Shown: positions 10,926 through 20,487, counted from the first letter of the stretch. The stretch is 64,000 nt of DNA from Diplonema japonicum (GCA_964019335.1 OZ025757.1:64501-128500); one strand, 5' to 3'. Translations and numbers: made by a program. The notes: generated by a model from the letters alone, not told the origin.

Positions 10926-11160
10926 AAAAAAAAAGAGTCGGTTGATTGTTGTTTGTGCACAGCCGGTGCGAGGGTACTCCGTCGCAGTAAGCAGTTCGAG
11001 TTTTTCACCTTCAAAGGGGATGGCAACAGACATTTTTTGTTTGTGCACAGCCGGGGTTAACCTGTAGAAGGATAAGCCCAACAATGCTACCACTACTCTT
11101 TTTAGCAATAACAATTCATTATCAATATATTGTTTTTCTTGTTCATGCAAAAAAACTTTT
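10926..11160. repeat. Dispersed repeat family, copy A
   Basis: It shares with 23971-24125 the blocks GAGTCGGTTGATTGTT, GTGCA..GCCGGGGTTAA..CCTGTAGAAGGATAA and ATTATCAATATATTGTTTTT followed by CTTGTTCAT. Copy A has about 70 extra bases between the first and second block. The first block also occurs near 201-234, and a related fragment lies near 63370. Confidence 0.75.
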
Positions 11161-11345
11161 TCTTAAAAAAGTAAAAAAGAAAAAAAAAAAAAAAAAAACT
11201 CAAAAAATAAAGAAAAGCTATCAGTTGTGTGTTTGTTCCACGTCTGTCAAAAAAAAAAATTTTTTTTTTCTTTTCCCCCATTTTTTTTTTTGAATTCTTT
11301 TTTTTGGTCAAAAAAAGGGGGGGGGGGGAATTGCTGCCCCGCGCC

Positions 11346-12614
11346 CTAAATCCTCCCCACCTCAACCTCATGCAGCTCCTCAAAAAGTTCGCTAGACGTC
11401 AGCGGGGCGTTCTTCTTACGATAAACCGTCACAGCAAGGGCGGAACCAATGCACAGAGCTCCAAATCCAGCAGCTGCCCAGTACACCCAAGACAGGGAAG
11501 AAGACGAAGCTGGCTCGTCTATGATAACATTCTTAGTCCTGGCATTGATCTCAGCCTGGATCTTTGCAGCACTGTCACCCTTCAGGTAATACTCACCAAA
11601 CACCCCCTTGTGGCTACCGCTTGTCTTTTTCGTCTTTTCTGAAGCCGCACCGAGGAGCCCGGCTGACCTTTCCAAACGTAATTCCTCTTCCAAACATTCG
11701 TCGTTCCAATCTGTCACGGTGAAAGCCCATTTGTCCCATTTTTCCTTCTGCGGGACTTCACCCCCTGCCATGAGGACCCCAATGGATGTCATTACCAAGT
11801 TTGATGTGTTTTTGGAAAGAAGCGGGGAGGCCGTTACGAGAGCATTACGGAATTTTCTTAAAAACGCTTTAGGGTTGTCTAGAAGTGCTTCGGTGTTCCA
11901 GTCGAGTTTCAACTGAAAGCCATCGTGAGGGTGGGCGGTGTTGGAAGCCCCGTTCGGGCATCCGATACCTTTTAGCTTGCAGCACTTCGTCTTTGCCGTC
12001 TCTGGAAGAAGAGTCGGGACTGAACAATCTATCTCGCATAATTTATTCTCGACACCACAGCACCACTCTGCCATCTCAGGAGTTAAGGAAGCGGGTTTGT
12101 CGCAGTTGTATTTCATTACAGGGCAGTTCAGCCCCAGTTCCTGACAGGATTTTTCTGTTTGGAATTCTTCGTCAGAACGACAGTCTACTTGTTGTTCAGT
12201 ACAGCACTTATTTCTGTGTCTGTTTGTCCAAGGCTCGGGTGTCATGGCGGACCAGTCGCAGTTCAACGGGAGGCTGCAGTCATCGTTAGTGCATCGGGTC
12301 ATCCCTTCCCAGCATAGACACCTGTTGCAGTTGCTGTCGAAGATTGTACCGTGGGGGTGGGTGGTTTCGTCAACAACGCACACCCATGGAAGTGGTTTTG
12401 AGCAGTCCAGGTCTGTGCACAGAAGGCTTCCCTCGTGACATGTACACGTGTTGCATTCGCCCGCGTCGTAGGTGGTTCCTTCCGCTACCTCCATCCCCTC
12501 AGGTGTTTTGCAAAACAATTCGTCAGAAGGCGACCCGGCTTCGTCCTGTCGTGCTGTTGACCATTCTGCAGCAGCACCCCCAAGGTATAGTAAGGCCAGC
12601 AGCATTGTTTGCAT
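11346..12614 (-). CDS. Type I membrane protein with two pacifastin/VWC-like Cys-rich domains
   Basis: 422 aa. Residues 1-16 form a signal peptide (MQTMLLALLYLGGAAA). Two adjacent Cys modules follow (about 35-70 and 80-110), with patterns such as CNTCTCHEGSLLC and CNRCLCWEGMTRC. These resemble pacifastin-type protease inhibitors and short VWC domains. A third Cys-rich part has several CC pairs. Then comes a region with few Cys and one transmembrane helix near residues 375-397, with a short basic tail. Inhibitor activity is only suggested by the fold; a surface adhesion or defence role is equally possible. The signal-peptide DNA closely matches that of the next two LRR genes, so this 5' end has been duplicated or shuffled. 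About nine A residues precede the ATG. Confidence 0.75.
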   Translation of the reverse strand: MQTMLLALLYLGGAAAEWSTARQDEAGSPSDELFCKTPEGMEVAEGTTYDAGECNTCTCHEGSLLCTDLDCSKPLPWVCVVDETTHPHGTIFDSNCNRCLCWEGMTRCTNDDCSLPLNCDWSAMTPEPWTNRHRNKCCTEQQVDCRSDEEFQTEKSCQELGLNCPVMKYNCDKPASLTPEMAEWCCGVENKLCEIDCSVPTLLPETAKTKCCKLKGIGCPNGASNTAHPHDGFQLKLDWNTEALLDNPKAFLRKFRNALVTASPLLSKNTSNLVMTSIGVLMAGGEVPQKEKWDKWAFTVTDWNDECLEEELRLERSAGLLGAASEKTKKTSGSHKGVFGEYYLKGDSAAKIQAEINARTKNVIIDEPASSSSLSWVYWAAAGFGALCIGSALAVTVYRKKNAPLTSSELFEELHEVEVGRI

Positions 12615-12783
12615 TTTTTTTTTTGTTGAACCCTTTTTTTTTTTTTTTTTTTTTGGAAAAGAATTGGGGGGGGGGGGGGGAATTTAGGAAAAAAAAAAGA
12701 GAGAAAAAAAAAAAAGTGGGTTTGGCCTTTGGTTCGATGCAATGGATATAGAGAGAAGGTCTCCCCATTGAAGGCCGATGTTA

Positions 12784-12818
<35 letters not shown>

Positions 12819-13014
12819 AAAGAAAGAAAAAAAAATAATAATAATAAAGAGGCGATTACTACTAGAGAGACTTCGGCCTCACGGTAGGGTGTTTCTTTTT
12901 TTTTTTTTTTTTCCCCTTTTCCTTTCCCCCCCCGTGGGGGCAATTCGAAGCGATTTCAAGGGTTAGAGAGAACGGAAACCATAGAAGAAGAAAAAAAAAA
13001 AAGGGAATTCAATA

Positions 13015-13062
<48 letters not shown>

Positions 13063-13123
13063 GCAGAAGAGAGGAAAGAAAAGAGGAAAACAAGCTCAAG
13101 GAGGAGAAAGGAACAAAACCTTT
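12615..13123. other. Spacer, homopolymer-rich
   Basis: Contains a G run, several A and T tracts (for example about 13018-13061, all A) and short GC-mixed patches. No gene is visible. Confidence 0.5.
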
Positions 13124-14629
13124 TTACCTAAACGTCAGCATCGATTGATCCGATGTGTTTGCAGGGCAGTCATAAAGCCAGAGGTTACGAGCAATATTGG
13201 CCCCCTTCAAGGGACTGAAATCCACGCTATGCAAGTACTTGTTGTACTGAAAAAACCCGTCAGCAACGTACTCAACACTGGTGAGCGAGGACAGATCAAT
13301 CTCTATCAACGCAACACACCCCTGCATAAACCCTTTGCCGATGGTACGAAGACGGGGAAGGGTTAGATTTACCTGATGAAGAGACGTACAGCCAGCGAGA
13401 AACGAAGCTCCAACAATTTCCAGCCCGGTCAACGGTGACAAGTCCACAGACCCAAGGGAAAGACAACCTGCCAGAAAACTATTCCCAGCCGATCTCAAAC
13501 TGCTAAGCGAAGAGAGATCGATATCCGTGACCGAGCTTCCATTTAGAAAACCATCAACCTCTTTGAGGTTCTTCAAGGGGGACACATCTAGACTTTGCAG
13601 CGACACACACCCTTGCAAAAACCCGTGAGCTCTCGTTATGTTTCGCAACGGGGAGAGATCCACACTTCGAAGGGAGTGGCAGCAGTGCAGGAACCCCAAC
13701 CCTACTTCTGTAACCCCGTCCAACGGCGACAGATCGATCTCTTGAAACATACATCTTGCGAGAAAATACGACCCCACCCTCGTCACCCCTTGCAGGCCGC
13801 TGAGGTCCACCTCCGTGGTCAGGGTTGCATTGTGGAAGAAGTTGTCGCCGATGACCACCGGGCCGTCGGAATAAAAAGCCGCGCTTGACACTGTGCTGTT
13901 CTCCAGAAATTTTTCAGCGATTCTACCCCTGATACCTGTTACTTTTAAGTGTCTGAACCTCCCCACAAGGCCGTTGATGTGCGTCATCGATGCTTCAGAC
14001 CGCCCTTCAAAATCGATCTCAAGGGTGCCAGGGGCGCGGGACACACCAGACAGAGGGCTGTGGTTGTAGGGCACGACCCGTACGGTAGGCTGCTTCTCGA
14101 CCTGCAACAAGCACTGTGTTTGCTCGTCCATGATGGACTTTCTGATGGTCTGTTCGTCCTTTAAAAGCGACTCTGCTTCCAAGTACACTGTAATCGGCTT
14201 TGGTGGTGCTGACGGTGCGTTTTCTTCGCATTCTTTTTCGGGATGGTTTCCAGTATTCTTGATGGTCTGTGGTTCTAGTTGCTCTGCTTCGGTCGGTTTG
14301 GGTGTTTCCTGTTGTGGTGTAGAAGGTCGTTCTTCAGGAAGGTGGTTCTCCTTTTGTCTTTTTGGTTCCTCCCTTGCTGCGATCATGTGTAGAGCTTCGA
14401 CAAGCTGCATCATTGTGTAGAGCAATCCAGCCATGAGGCCCAGGTGTATTATGGAAACGGCCTTCTCAAAGAACGAAGGATGTTCCCGCACTGGGAACGG
14501 ACCTGTGGCGTCGCTGCTGTATGCCGCACAGAAAACACGAGCTGCTTCTTCTACTTCAGTCCGCATGCCGGTGTTTCCTCCCATGGCAGCACCCACGAGG
14601 CACAACAAGGCCAGCAACATTACTTGCAT
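13124..14629 (-). CDS. Membrane-anchored BspA-type leucine-rich-repeat protein, copy 1
   Basis: 501 aa. A signal peptide (MQVMLLALLCLVGAAMG) is followed about 40 residues later by a hydrophobic helix (about 55-82), a Pro/Glu-rich linker (about 90-150) and then roughly ten LRR units. The units follow the pattern SLQSxDLSPLxxxxxVGxxFLxxC, typical of BspA-like LRR_5 repeats of protist surface proteins. The C-terminus is a CPA..SML.F cap shared with two neighbours. If the signal is cleaved, the LRRs face the cytosol. If it stays as an anchor, the two helices form a hairpin and the LRRs face outward. The first about 180 codons are essentially identical to copy 2 at 15176-16687 while the LRR halves differ. 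Ligand unknown. Confidence 0.85.
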   Translation of the reverse strand: MQVMLLALLCLVGAAMGGNTGMRTEVEEAARVFCAAYSSDATGPFPVREHPSFFEKAVSIIHLGLMAGLLYTMMQLVEALHMIAAREEPKRQKENHLPEERPSTPQQETPKPTEAEQLEPQTIKNTGNHPEKECEENAPSAPPKPITVYLEAESLLKDEQTIRKSIMDEQTQCLLQVEKQPTVRVVPYNHSPLSGVSRAPGTLEIDFEGRSEASMTHINGLVGRFRHLKVTGIRGRIAEKFLENSTVSSAAFYSDGPVVIGDNFFHNATLTTEVDLSGLQGVTRVGSYFLARCMFQEIDLSPLDGVTEVGLGFLHCCHSLRSVDLSPLRNITRAHGFLQGCVSLQSLDVSPLKNLKEVDGFLNGSSVTDIDLSSLSSLRSAGNSFLAGCLSLGSVDLSPLTGLEIVGASFLAGCTSLHQVNLTLPRLRTIGKGFMQGCVALIEIDLSSLTSVEYVADGFFQYNKYLHSVDFSPLKGANIARNLWLYDCPANTSDQSMLTFR

Positions 14630-15175
14630 CTTTTTTTTTTTTTTTTTTTTTTTTTTTGTCGGCTTTCTGTGGTGTTAAATTTGAGCAGAACAAAAAGAAA
14701 CAAAAAAAATTTTTTTCTCCAAAAAAGAGAAAAAGAAAAGGAAACAATGCGAGAAGTTCAAAAGCTTTTTTTTTTCTTTTTTTCTTTTTTTGGGGGGGGG
14801 GAGGGTTAGATTTACCATTTACCAGAAGAAGAAAGAAGAAAGAAGAGCAAAGAAATTTTTAAAAGAATGATAACAAAAAGAAACCTGCACCTTGTGCCGA
14901 GCAAAGATTTATTGTTTTGTCCACTTTATTGTTTTTTTTTTTTTTTTTTTTTTTTTTGTTATTTTCTTTTTTTTTTCCGCACGAAACAAAAGCGACAGGT
15001 TCAATAGTATTTATTTTTCTCTCTTTTTTTGGGGGGGGGGTGGTTTTCACGCGTTCGGCAGTTCAGGGTTCCCTCCAGACCACCACCAAACGGCTGTTTT
15101 CTTTTTAAACCAGATTCTGTTTTTTTTTTTTTTTACACCGCTAAAATTCTTTCAAGAACTCGGGAGGAGGGTAGC
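14630..15175. other. Spacer between the two LRR paralogues
   Basis: T and A runs plus short unique patches. The duplicated block stops at the start codon, so this spacer is not shared with the region upstream of copy 2. Confidence 0.5.
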
Positions 15176-16687
15176 TTACAAAAACTTCAGCATCGAATGT
15201 TCACATTTGGCTGCAGGGCACCCTTCAAGCCAGCGGTGACGAACAATACGGGCCCCCTTCAAGGGACTGAAATCCACATTATGCAAGTTCCTGCAGTTCA
15301 AAAAAAACCCTTCAGCAATGTTCTCCACACCGGTGAGCGAGGAGAGATCAATCTCAGTCAACAAAGTACAATGTTGCATGAACTCTGCACCGATAGTTCG
15401 AAGGCGGGGAAGGGCGGGGTTAACACTCCGCAGCGAGGTACACACATGGAGAAACCGGCTCCCAACAATCTCCAGGTTGCACAACGGGGACAAGTCCACA
15501 TCCCTAATGGACGTACAATCTGACAAAAAACAACTCCCGGCCGACCACAAACAACAAAGCGACGTAAAATCCACACTCGTCAGCCCTGTACAACCGCTCA
15601 GAAAAGCATCCACATCTTCAAGTTCCCTTAACGGAGACAGATCGATACTTTGAAGCGACACACATCCTCCTAGAAACCCATGAGCTTTCCTTATACACCG
15701 CAACGGGGAGAGATCCACACTTTGAAGGGAAGAGCAACCGAAAAGAAAACCCGTTCCTACTTCTGTAACCCCGTCCAACGGCGACAGATCGATTTTTTGC
15801 AAAGACGGGCTTCTTGCAAGGAACGACGATCCCACCCTCGTCACCCCTTGCAGGCCGCTGAGGTCCACCTCCGTGACTATGGAAGCCTTGTGGAGGAAGT
15901 TGTTGCCAATGAACACCGGGCCGTCGGAAACCAAAGCCAAACTTGACACTGTGCTGTTCTCGAACAGTCCGTCGGCGATTCTACCCCTGATACCTGTTAC
16001 CTTGATGTGTCTGAAGATCCCTACAGGACCGTTGATGCGCGCCATCGATGCTTCAGACCGCCCTTCAAAATCGATCTCAAGGGTGCCAGGGGCGCGGGAC
16101 ACACCTTTTAGAGGGCTGTGGTCGTGGGATCGAATCCGTACGGTAGGCTGCTTCTCGACCTGCAACAAGCACTGTGTTTGCTCGTCCATGATGGACTTTC
16201 TGATGGTCTGTTCGTCCTTTAAAAGCGACTCTGCTTCCAAGTACACTGTAATCGGCTTTGGTGGTGCTGACGGTGCGTTTTCTTCGCATTCTTTTTCGGG
16301 ATGGTTTCCAGTATTCTTGATGGTCTGTGGTTCTAGTTGCTCTGCTTCGGTCGGTTTGGGTGTTTCCTGTTGTGGTGTAGAAGGTCGTTCTTCAGGAAGG
16401 TGGTTCTCCTTTTGTCTTTTTGGTTCCTCCCTTGCTGCGATCATGTGTAGAGCTTCGACAAGCTGCATCATTGTGTAGAGCAATCCAGCCATGAGGCCCA
16501 GGTGTATTATGGAAACGGCCTTCTCAAAGAACGAAGGATGTTCCCGCACTGGGAACGGACCTGTGGCGTCGCTGCTGTATGCCGCACAGAAAACACGAGC
16601 TGCTTCTTCTACTTCAGTCCGCATGCCGGTGTTTCCTCCCATGGCAGCACCCACGAGGCACAACAAGGCCAGCAACATTGCTTGCAT
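15176..16687 (-). CDS. Membrane-anchored BspA-type leucine-rich-repeat protein, copy 2
   Basis: 503 aa with the same architecture as copy 1: signal peptide, hydrophobic helix, Pro/Glu-rich linker, LRR_5-type repeats (SLQSVDLSPLRCI, SLQSIDLSPLRELEDV and similar) and a CPAAKCEHSMLKFL end. The DNA from the start codon to about 16137 matches copy 1 with only one base change noticed (Ala versus Val at codon 3). The LRR part is mosaic: some repeats are near-identical and others strongly different. A six-codon upstream ORF (16701-16721) ends 13 nt before the main ATG, formed by a relic of another gene's signal peptide. Recent duplication or gene conversion of the 5' half is inferred. Confidence 0.85.
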   Translation of the reverse strand: MQAMLLALLCLVGAAMGGNTGMRTEVEEAARVFCAAYSSDATGPFPVREHPSFFEKAVSIIHLGLMAGLLYTMMQLVEALHMIAAREEPKRQKENHLPEERPSTPQQETPKPTEAEQLEPQTIKNTGNHPEKECEENAPSAPPKPITVYLEAESLLKDEQTIRKSIMDEQTQCLLQVEKQPTVRIRSHDHSPLKGVSRAPGTLEIDFEGRSEASMARINGPVGIFRHIKVTGIRGRIADGLFENSTVSSLALVSDGPVFIGNNFLHKASIVTEVDLSGLQGVTRVGSSFLARSPSLQKIDLSPLDGVTEVGTGFLFGCSSLQSVDLSPLRCIRKAHGFLGGCVSLQSIDLSPLRELEDVDAFLSGCTGLTSVDFTSLCCLWSAGSCFLSDCTSIRDVDLSPLCNLEIVGSRFLHVCTSLRSVNPALPRLRTIGAEFMQHCTLLTEIDLSSLTGVENIAEGFFLNCRNLHNVDFSPLKGARIVRHRWLEGCPAAKCEHSMLKFL

Positions 16688-16704
16688 TTGTATTTTTTTT
16701 TTAC

Positions 16705-16745
16705 ACAGTGAGCACCCCCATGCACACTGAAATTTTATCGAGTTT
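16705..16745 (-). pseudogene. Relic of Cys-rich gene signal-peptide region in LRR copy 2 leader
   Basis: The sense translation KLDKISVCMGVLTV matches KLAKISVCMGVFTV of the broken gene inside the 7.8-9.6 kb element. The DNA agrees over about 41 bp. It now lies directly upstream of the LRR copy 2 start codon and creates a short upstream ORF. Confidence 0.6.
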
Positions 16746-16755
16746 TTTTTTAAGC

Positions 16756-16789
<34 letters not shown>

Positions 16790-17250
16790 ACATATCTAAT
16801 GTAAGTTGAAATGAAAATATTTTTTAGAGAGAGAGAGAAAAAGAGAGGAGAAGAAGCTAGGAGGTATCAAGGTTGAGTTGAAAACCCTTCGATTTTTTTT
16901 TTTTTTTTTTTGCTCGTCGACTATATTCAACTTCTGCTACCCCCCCCGATAACGAACGCTTGGATAAAAAAGGGGGGGGGGGGGAGGGGAAGAGAAGAAA
17001 GATCTTTTTTTTTAAGATAAAAAATAGAGAGAGAGAGAGAGAGGGTGTTCACATGATGGGGTAAACGAAAACCAACATTATGCGACCTTTTTTTGTTGCA
17101 CTCCCCCCCCCCCCCCCCCCCCTCGTCGTTTTCCTTTCACTAACTTTGAATGACACCCTCACGGCCAAGAAGTAAGCGACTCAAAATGACGAAGGGGTAT
17201 AACTCCGCGGAGGGGAAAAAAAAAAAACCCCCCACACCTTCACATGGTAT

Positions 17251-17290
<40 letters not shown>

Positions 17291-17363
17291 AACACATGCG
17301 ATTGTTACCCCCTATTTAAATAAAAACGGTTTTTTTTTTCTTTTCTTTTTTTTTTCTCTCCCC
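16746..17363. other. Spacer with GA microsatellites and homopolymers
   Basis: GA repeats near 16828-16840 and 17027-17042, C run near 17103-17122 and A run near 17251-17289. No coding signal is seen. Confidence 0.5.
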
Positions 17364-18215
17364 TCAAAACATCATCAGCATGCTGTGGTCGGCCTTTCGC
17401 TTCGCAGGGCAGTTTTTTATAAACCCGTCGCTGTCCACCTCTGCGCCTCTTAAAGGCCTCAGATCAACGTGGAGCAGGCTCGTACAATTGTTCATGAAGT
17501 AAAACTCAACCCTGCCCACCCTGCTAAAGGGCTCTAAGTCAACAGCCTTCAACGAAACACAACGAGAAAGGAAACAACTCGGGACCATCTTGACCCCGCT
17601 AAGCGGCGCCAGGTCGATGGACTGCAGAGACGTGCAATTGTACAGAAAAGCGGTTCCGATCTCTCGCGCTCGAGGGAGGACGCACTTTTTCAGAGCTGTA
17701 CAGTTCGTCATGAACTGGCCCTGGATAATACAGAATGAGACACCGGATAGGTCTACGGTCTGAAGGCTCCTAGAATCACATAGAAACATCTCTGCGATTG
17801 TGTCCACCTTACCAGATGGGTCTGTTATTGTAAGGTGTCTCAACCCAACAGGGAGCTCCTTCGCGCTAAAATCCAAGAGGCTGTCCGACGCCTGCAGGAC
17901 GAGCATTAGATTCGGTTCCATCCTCAGCCTTGACTCAATCTCGTTTTTTCTCACAGCGAGGTCCTTCAACGACACGGTTGCTGTGTCGCTCGGATGCATG
18001 GTCAGCTCCGAGCCGTTCACCAACGCTGTTGACTGTACCTCCTCATCCGCTGTTTCGTCGCCCAACCACCCGTTCCAGTCTAGAGTGAAGCTTCCCTCTT
18101 GAACATTCGCCTCGTGCGCAGCCTTGCTGTACAAATCTGCCACCCGTTCATGCCCCGTCAGATCGACACTATACTTGGAATTGCTACGTGTTGTAATGAA
18201 CACTGTGATGCTCAT
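17364..18215 (-). CDS. Ubiquitin-like domain plus BspA-type LRR protein
   Basis: 283 aa, with no signal peptide, so probably cytosolic. Residues 1-78 look like a ubiquitin-like fold (MSITVFITTRSNSKYSVDL at the start, LVNGSELTM at the end). A helical linker follows, then about six LRR_5 repeats (SLQTVDLSGV, SLQSIDLAPLSGV, SLKAVDLEPFSRV) ending CPAKRKADHSMLMMF. The CPA..HSML tail is shared with the two membrane LRR proteins just downstream, so this is a cytosolic relative that exchanged its N-terminus. There is no diglycine for conjugation, so the Ubl would act as an interaction module. The ATG follows a run of A residues. Confidence 0.75.
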   Translation of the reverse strand: MSITVFITTRSNSKYSVDLTGHERVADLYSKAAHEANVQEGSFTLDWNGWLGDETADEEVQSTALVNGSELTMHPSDTATVSLKDLAVRKNEIESRLRMEPNLMLVLQASDSLLDFSAKELPVGLRHLTITDPSGKVDTIAEMFLCDSRSLQTVDLSGVSFCIIQGQFMTNCTALKKCVLPRAREIGTAFLYNCTSLQSIDLAPLSGVKMVPSCFLSRCVSLKAVDLEPFSRVGRVEFYFMNNCTSLLHVDLRPLRGAEVDSDGFIKNCPAKRKADHSMLMMF

Positions 18216-18309
18216 TTTTTTTTTTTTCTTTGTCTCTCTTTTTTTAAAAAGTTTTTTTTTTGAGGGAAATAATAATATAAAAAAAAAAAAAAAAACTTTT
18301 TTCTTTTCT

Positions 18310-18891
18310 TTATTTCTTATGAACTTGTTGTATAGAAGTTAGCTGGCGTTGCACGTCGTTGAGCTGGACGGTGAGGTGGAGCTCTTCTGTGTGACGCGCG
18401 GCCTTGGCACGCGCTAGCTGTGCTTTGAGCAGCTTGTTCTGAGCCGAGAGAACGGATAGTTGTTGAGTGGAGGCTTCTAGTGTAGCACAGCGTTTGCATG
18501 GGGAGAGAAGGGTGGCGAGCTGTGTGCCGAGCGTGCACCGTTCGCGGATGACTGCCTCCATGCGCTGTTGGGGTGTTTCTACTTCGATTGGTTTTTCTCG
18601 TTGGTTGTCCGTTGCCTCTTGCTTCACTTCCACAAACAACATGTCGCCGCTCCTTACGTTGTACTCCTGCAAACACCTGCTCAGGTCTATTGCAGCGTCT
18701 GGCTTTCCTCTCTCCCTTGTTGTGTACAGCACCGCCGTCCCCTTTTCGCCCTCTTCCCATATCATCCTGTCCAAAACTCTCAAAGCGCTTTTCTGGTGGG
18801 CCAACGGTACATCCGCAGTAACTTCCCAGGTGCTGCCTAAAAGCTTAACTTTTTCCAACAGTTGGTCATCGCCTGAGAGGTACAGCAGCAT
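18310..18891 (-). CDS. Hypothetical protein, possible ubiquitin-like N-terminus plus coiled coil
   Basis: 193 aa, not recognised as a named family. The N-terminal half ends with DLSRCLQEYNVRSGDMLFVE, which has the look of the last strands of a ubiquitin-like fold. Residues about 125-190 are a coiled coil rich in Leu, Gln and Arg, with a CKRC pair just before it. It lies 94 bp upstream of the Ubl-LRR gene in transcription order, and both seem to start with a Ubl-like module. Confidence 0.65.
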   Translation of the reverse strand: MLLYLSGDDQLLEKVKLLGSTWEVTADVPLAHQKSALRVLDRMIWEEGEKGTAVLYTTRERGKPDAAIDLSRCLQEYNVRSGDMLFVEVKQEATDNQREKPIEVETPQQRMEAVIRERCTLGTQLATLLSPCKRCATLEASTQQLSVLSAQNKLLKAQLARAKAARHTEELHLTVQLNDVQRQLTSIQQVHKK

Positions 18892-18903
18892 CTAATTCTT
18901 TTT

Positions 18904-18936
<33 letters not shown>

Positions 18937-19268
18937 TGTCGTTGTCGGGGGAGGTCTTTCCCCTTCCTTTTTTTTTTATTGTTGTTTCGATTTGGGGGGG
19001 GGGGGGAAAGAAAAAGAAGAAGAAGAAAAAAAATAACGTCGAAGGAGGGGGAGGAAAAAAACATATACAACAGGTTGTGGGGGGGCGGGATGTTTTTTTT
19101 CTTTTTTTTCGCTATAAAAAAAGAAAAAAAAAACTCTAAAAACAAACAAAAAAAAAACAAAAAAAAAAAAAAAAAACAGTACACAAATTGTATTCTTTAA
19201 AAAAAAGGGGGAGAAAGCAACCCCGTATCTTATGATACCGCCAAGAAAAAAAAAAAAGTGAGCTGTGA

Positions 19269-19311
<43 letters not shown>
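18892..19311. other. Homopolymer-rich spacer
   Basis: Alternating A, T and G runs. No gene is seen. Confidence 0.5.
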
Positions 19312-20487
19312 TCAAGTCCCTCTTCTTGTCGCCGAGCAAAAAGGCTTGACGCCCCTCGGAGTGGTGGGTTTAACTTGTTTCGTCCCGCTGCGTGCGGCTG
19401 ACACACTGGGTCTCACCGGCGTGGACATATTATACTGGGGCGGTGCTCTTGCTTGCTTGGCTTGAAGATCTTGAAGTTGGGCAAGTTTCTCATATGCAGG
19501 AACCGCTGATGCCCCGCTCATTTCTGCCCTACAAAACGGCCTCGGTGGGGGAGCAGCTGGGTGTAAAACAACTCCCCTAACATGCCCGGGCATTGCAGCG
19601 TTGACTTCAATGTCGCCAAGGATCTTGGTCAGTCTATCCGTCTCGCGTTGCAGCCCTGCCATCTGCCCGTCGCGTTCCGCCAGCTCGGTCACATAACCAG
19701 AATTTTCTTTTTTAAGCTGCTCAACCATTCGTTCTAACGCGAGCTTTTCTTTCAAAATACCCGTTAAGTCGGTGGTGTGTCCAGGCCCGGATGCCATCCG
19801 AAGAACATCAGCTTGACATTTTAAAACAGCTCGCATCTCAGCCAATTCCGTTTCAAGACTTGAACATCCAGGGCAATGATGAACCCGTTGATGCACAGGT
19901 GCAGGGAGTACACTGGGAACTGACACAGCTCGCGGTGACATTTGAACAGGAAGCGGGAATGACGTCGGCAGTGCAACGGCAACCGGAACTACACTCGGCG
20001 ACACGATAGGAGCGGCTGACACATTGGAAAGCGAACGAAGAGGTATCTGGTTTGACATTGCGGTAGGTGACCTGATCGGGCCTAGAGATGATGCTTCGCT
20101 TCGAATTAACGATTTTGTGCTGTCTAAGGTAGCTATTCCTCCGAGGTGGATCGTGCTTTGAAGAATGTTCGTAAGGTTTGTCAGTGGTTTGTTGTCGCAG
20201 TCTTTTCCGTACAAAACGCCAACCAGGGTTCGCTCTAGATCTGATGCGTTTGCGATTTTGACTTCTACCTGAACCGAGTCACCTCCTGCTCCTCCTGGAG
20301 GGCTGCACAGGCCCACTCCCTTTACTTCCGCGTTATGAGTTATGTTCATCAGCTCGCACATGTCTTGCCATAGCGCCTTGCCTATGCTGTCCATGGTTGC
20401 CTCGTCGCTTTCTAAACCGGTGAGCTGTTCTAATTTGTAGCCTCGGATTACTATTCGGAGGCGGAGCTGCGGGGTTTCGTGAGACAT
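19312..20487 (-). CDS. Hypothetical protein with SEA-like N-terminus and coiled coil
   Basis: 391 aa. Residues 1-115 form a compact alpha/beta-looking domain (LRLRIVIRGYKLEQLTGL ... DSVQVEVKIANASDLERTL) resembling SEA or ferredoxin-like folds. A Ser/Pro/Val-rich linker follows, then a CPGCSSLETELAEM motif starting a coiled coil (about 208-300), and a basic Pro/Arg-rich C-terminus. No signal peptide or membrane helix is present. Function is unknown; the layout suggests a cytoskeletal or scaffold protein. Confidence 0.7.
   Translation of the reverse strand: MSHETPQLRLRIVIRGYKLEQLTGLESDEATMDSIGKALWQDMCELMNITHNAEVKGVGLCSPPGGAGGDSVQVEVKIANASDLERTLVGVLYGKDCDNKPLTNLTNILQSTIHLGGIATLDSTKSLIRSEASSLGPIRSPTAMSNQIPLRSLSNVSAAPIVSPSVVPVAVALPTSFPLPVQMSPRAVSVPSVLPAPVHQRVHHCPGCSSLETELAEMRAVLKCQADVLRMASGPGHTTDLTGILKEKLALERMVEQLKKENSGYVTELAERDGQMAGLQRETDRLTKILGDIEVNAAMPGHVRGVVLHPAAPPPRPFCRAEMSGASAVPAYEKLAQLQDLQAKQARAPPQYNMSTPVRPSVSAARSGTKQVKPTTPRGVKPFCSATRRGT

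Larger units (their letters stand above)
9607..11345. other. Gene-poor spacer with microsatellites, hairpin and dispersed repeat
   Basis: It contains a GA microsatellite near 9672-9695, long A and T runs (for example about 10514-10555), the hairpin at 10153-10243 and a repeat copy at 10926-11160. No ORF here has non-homopolymer coding character. Confidence 0.5.
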
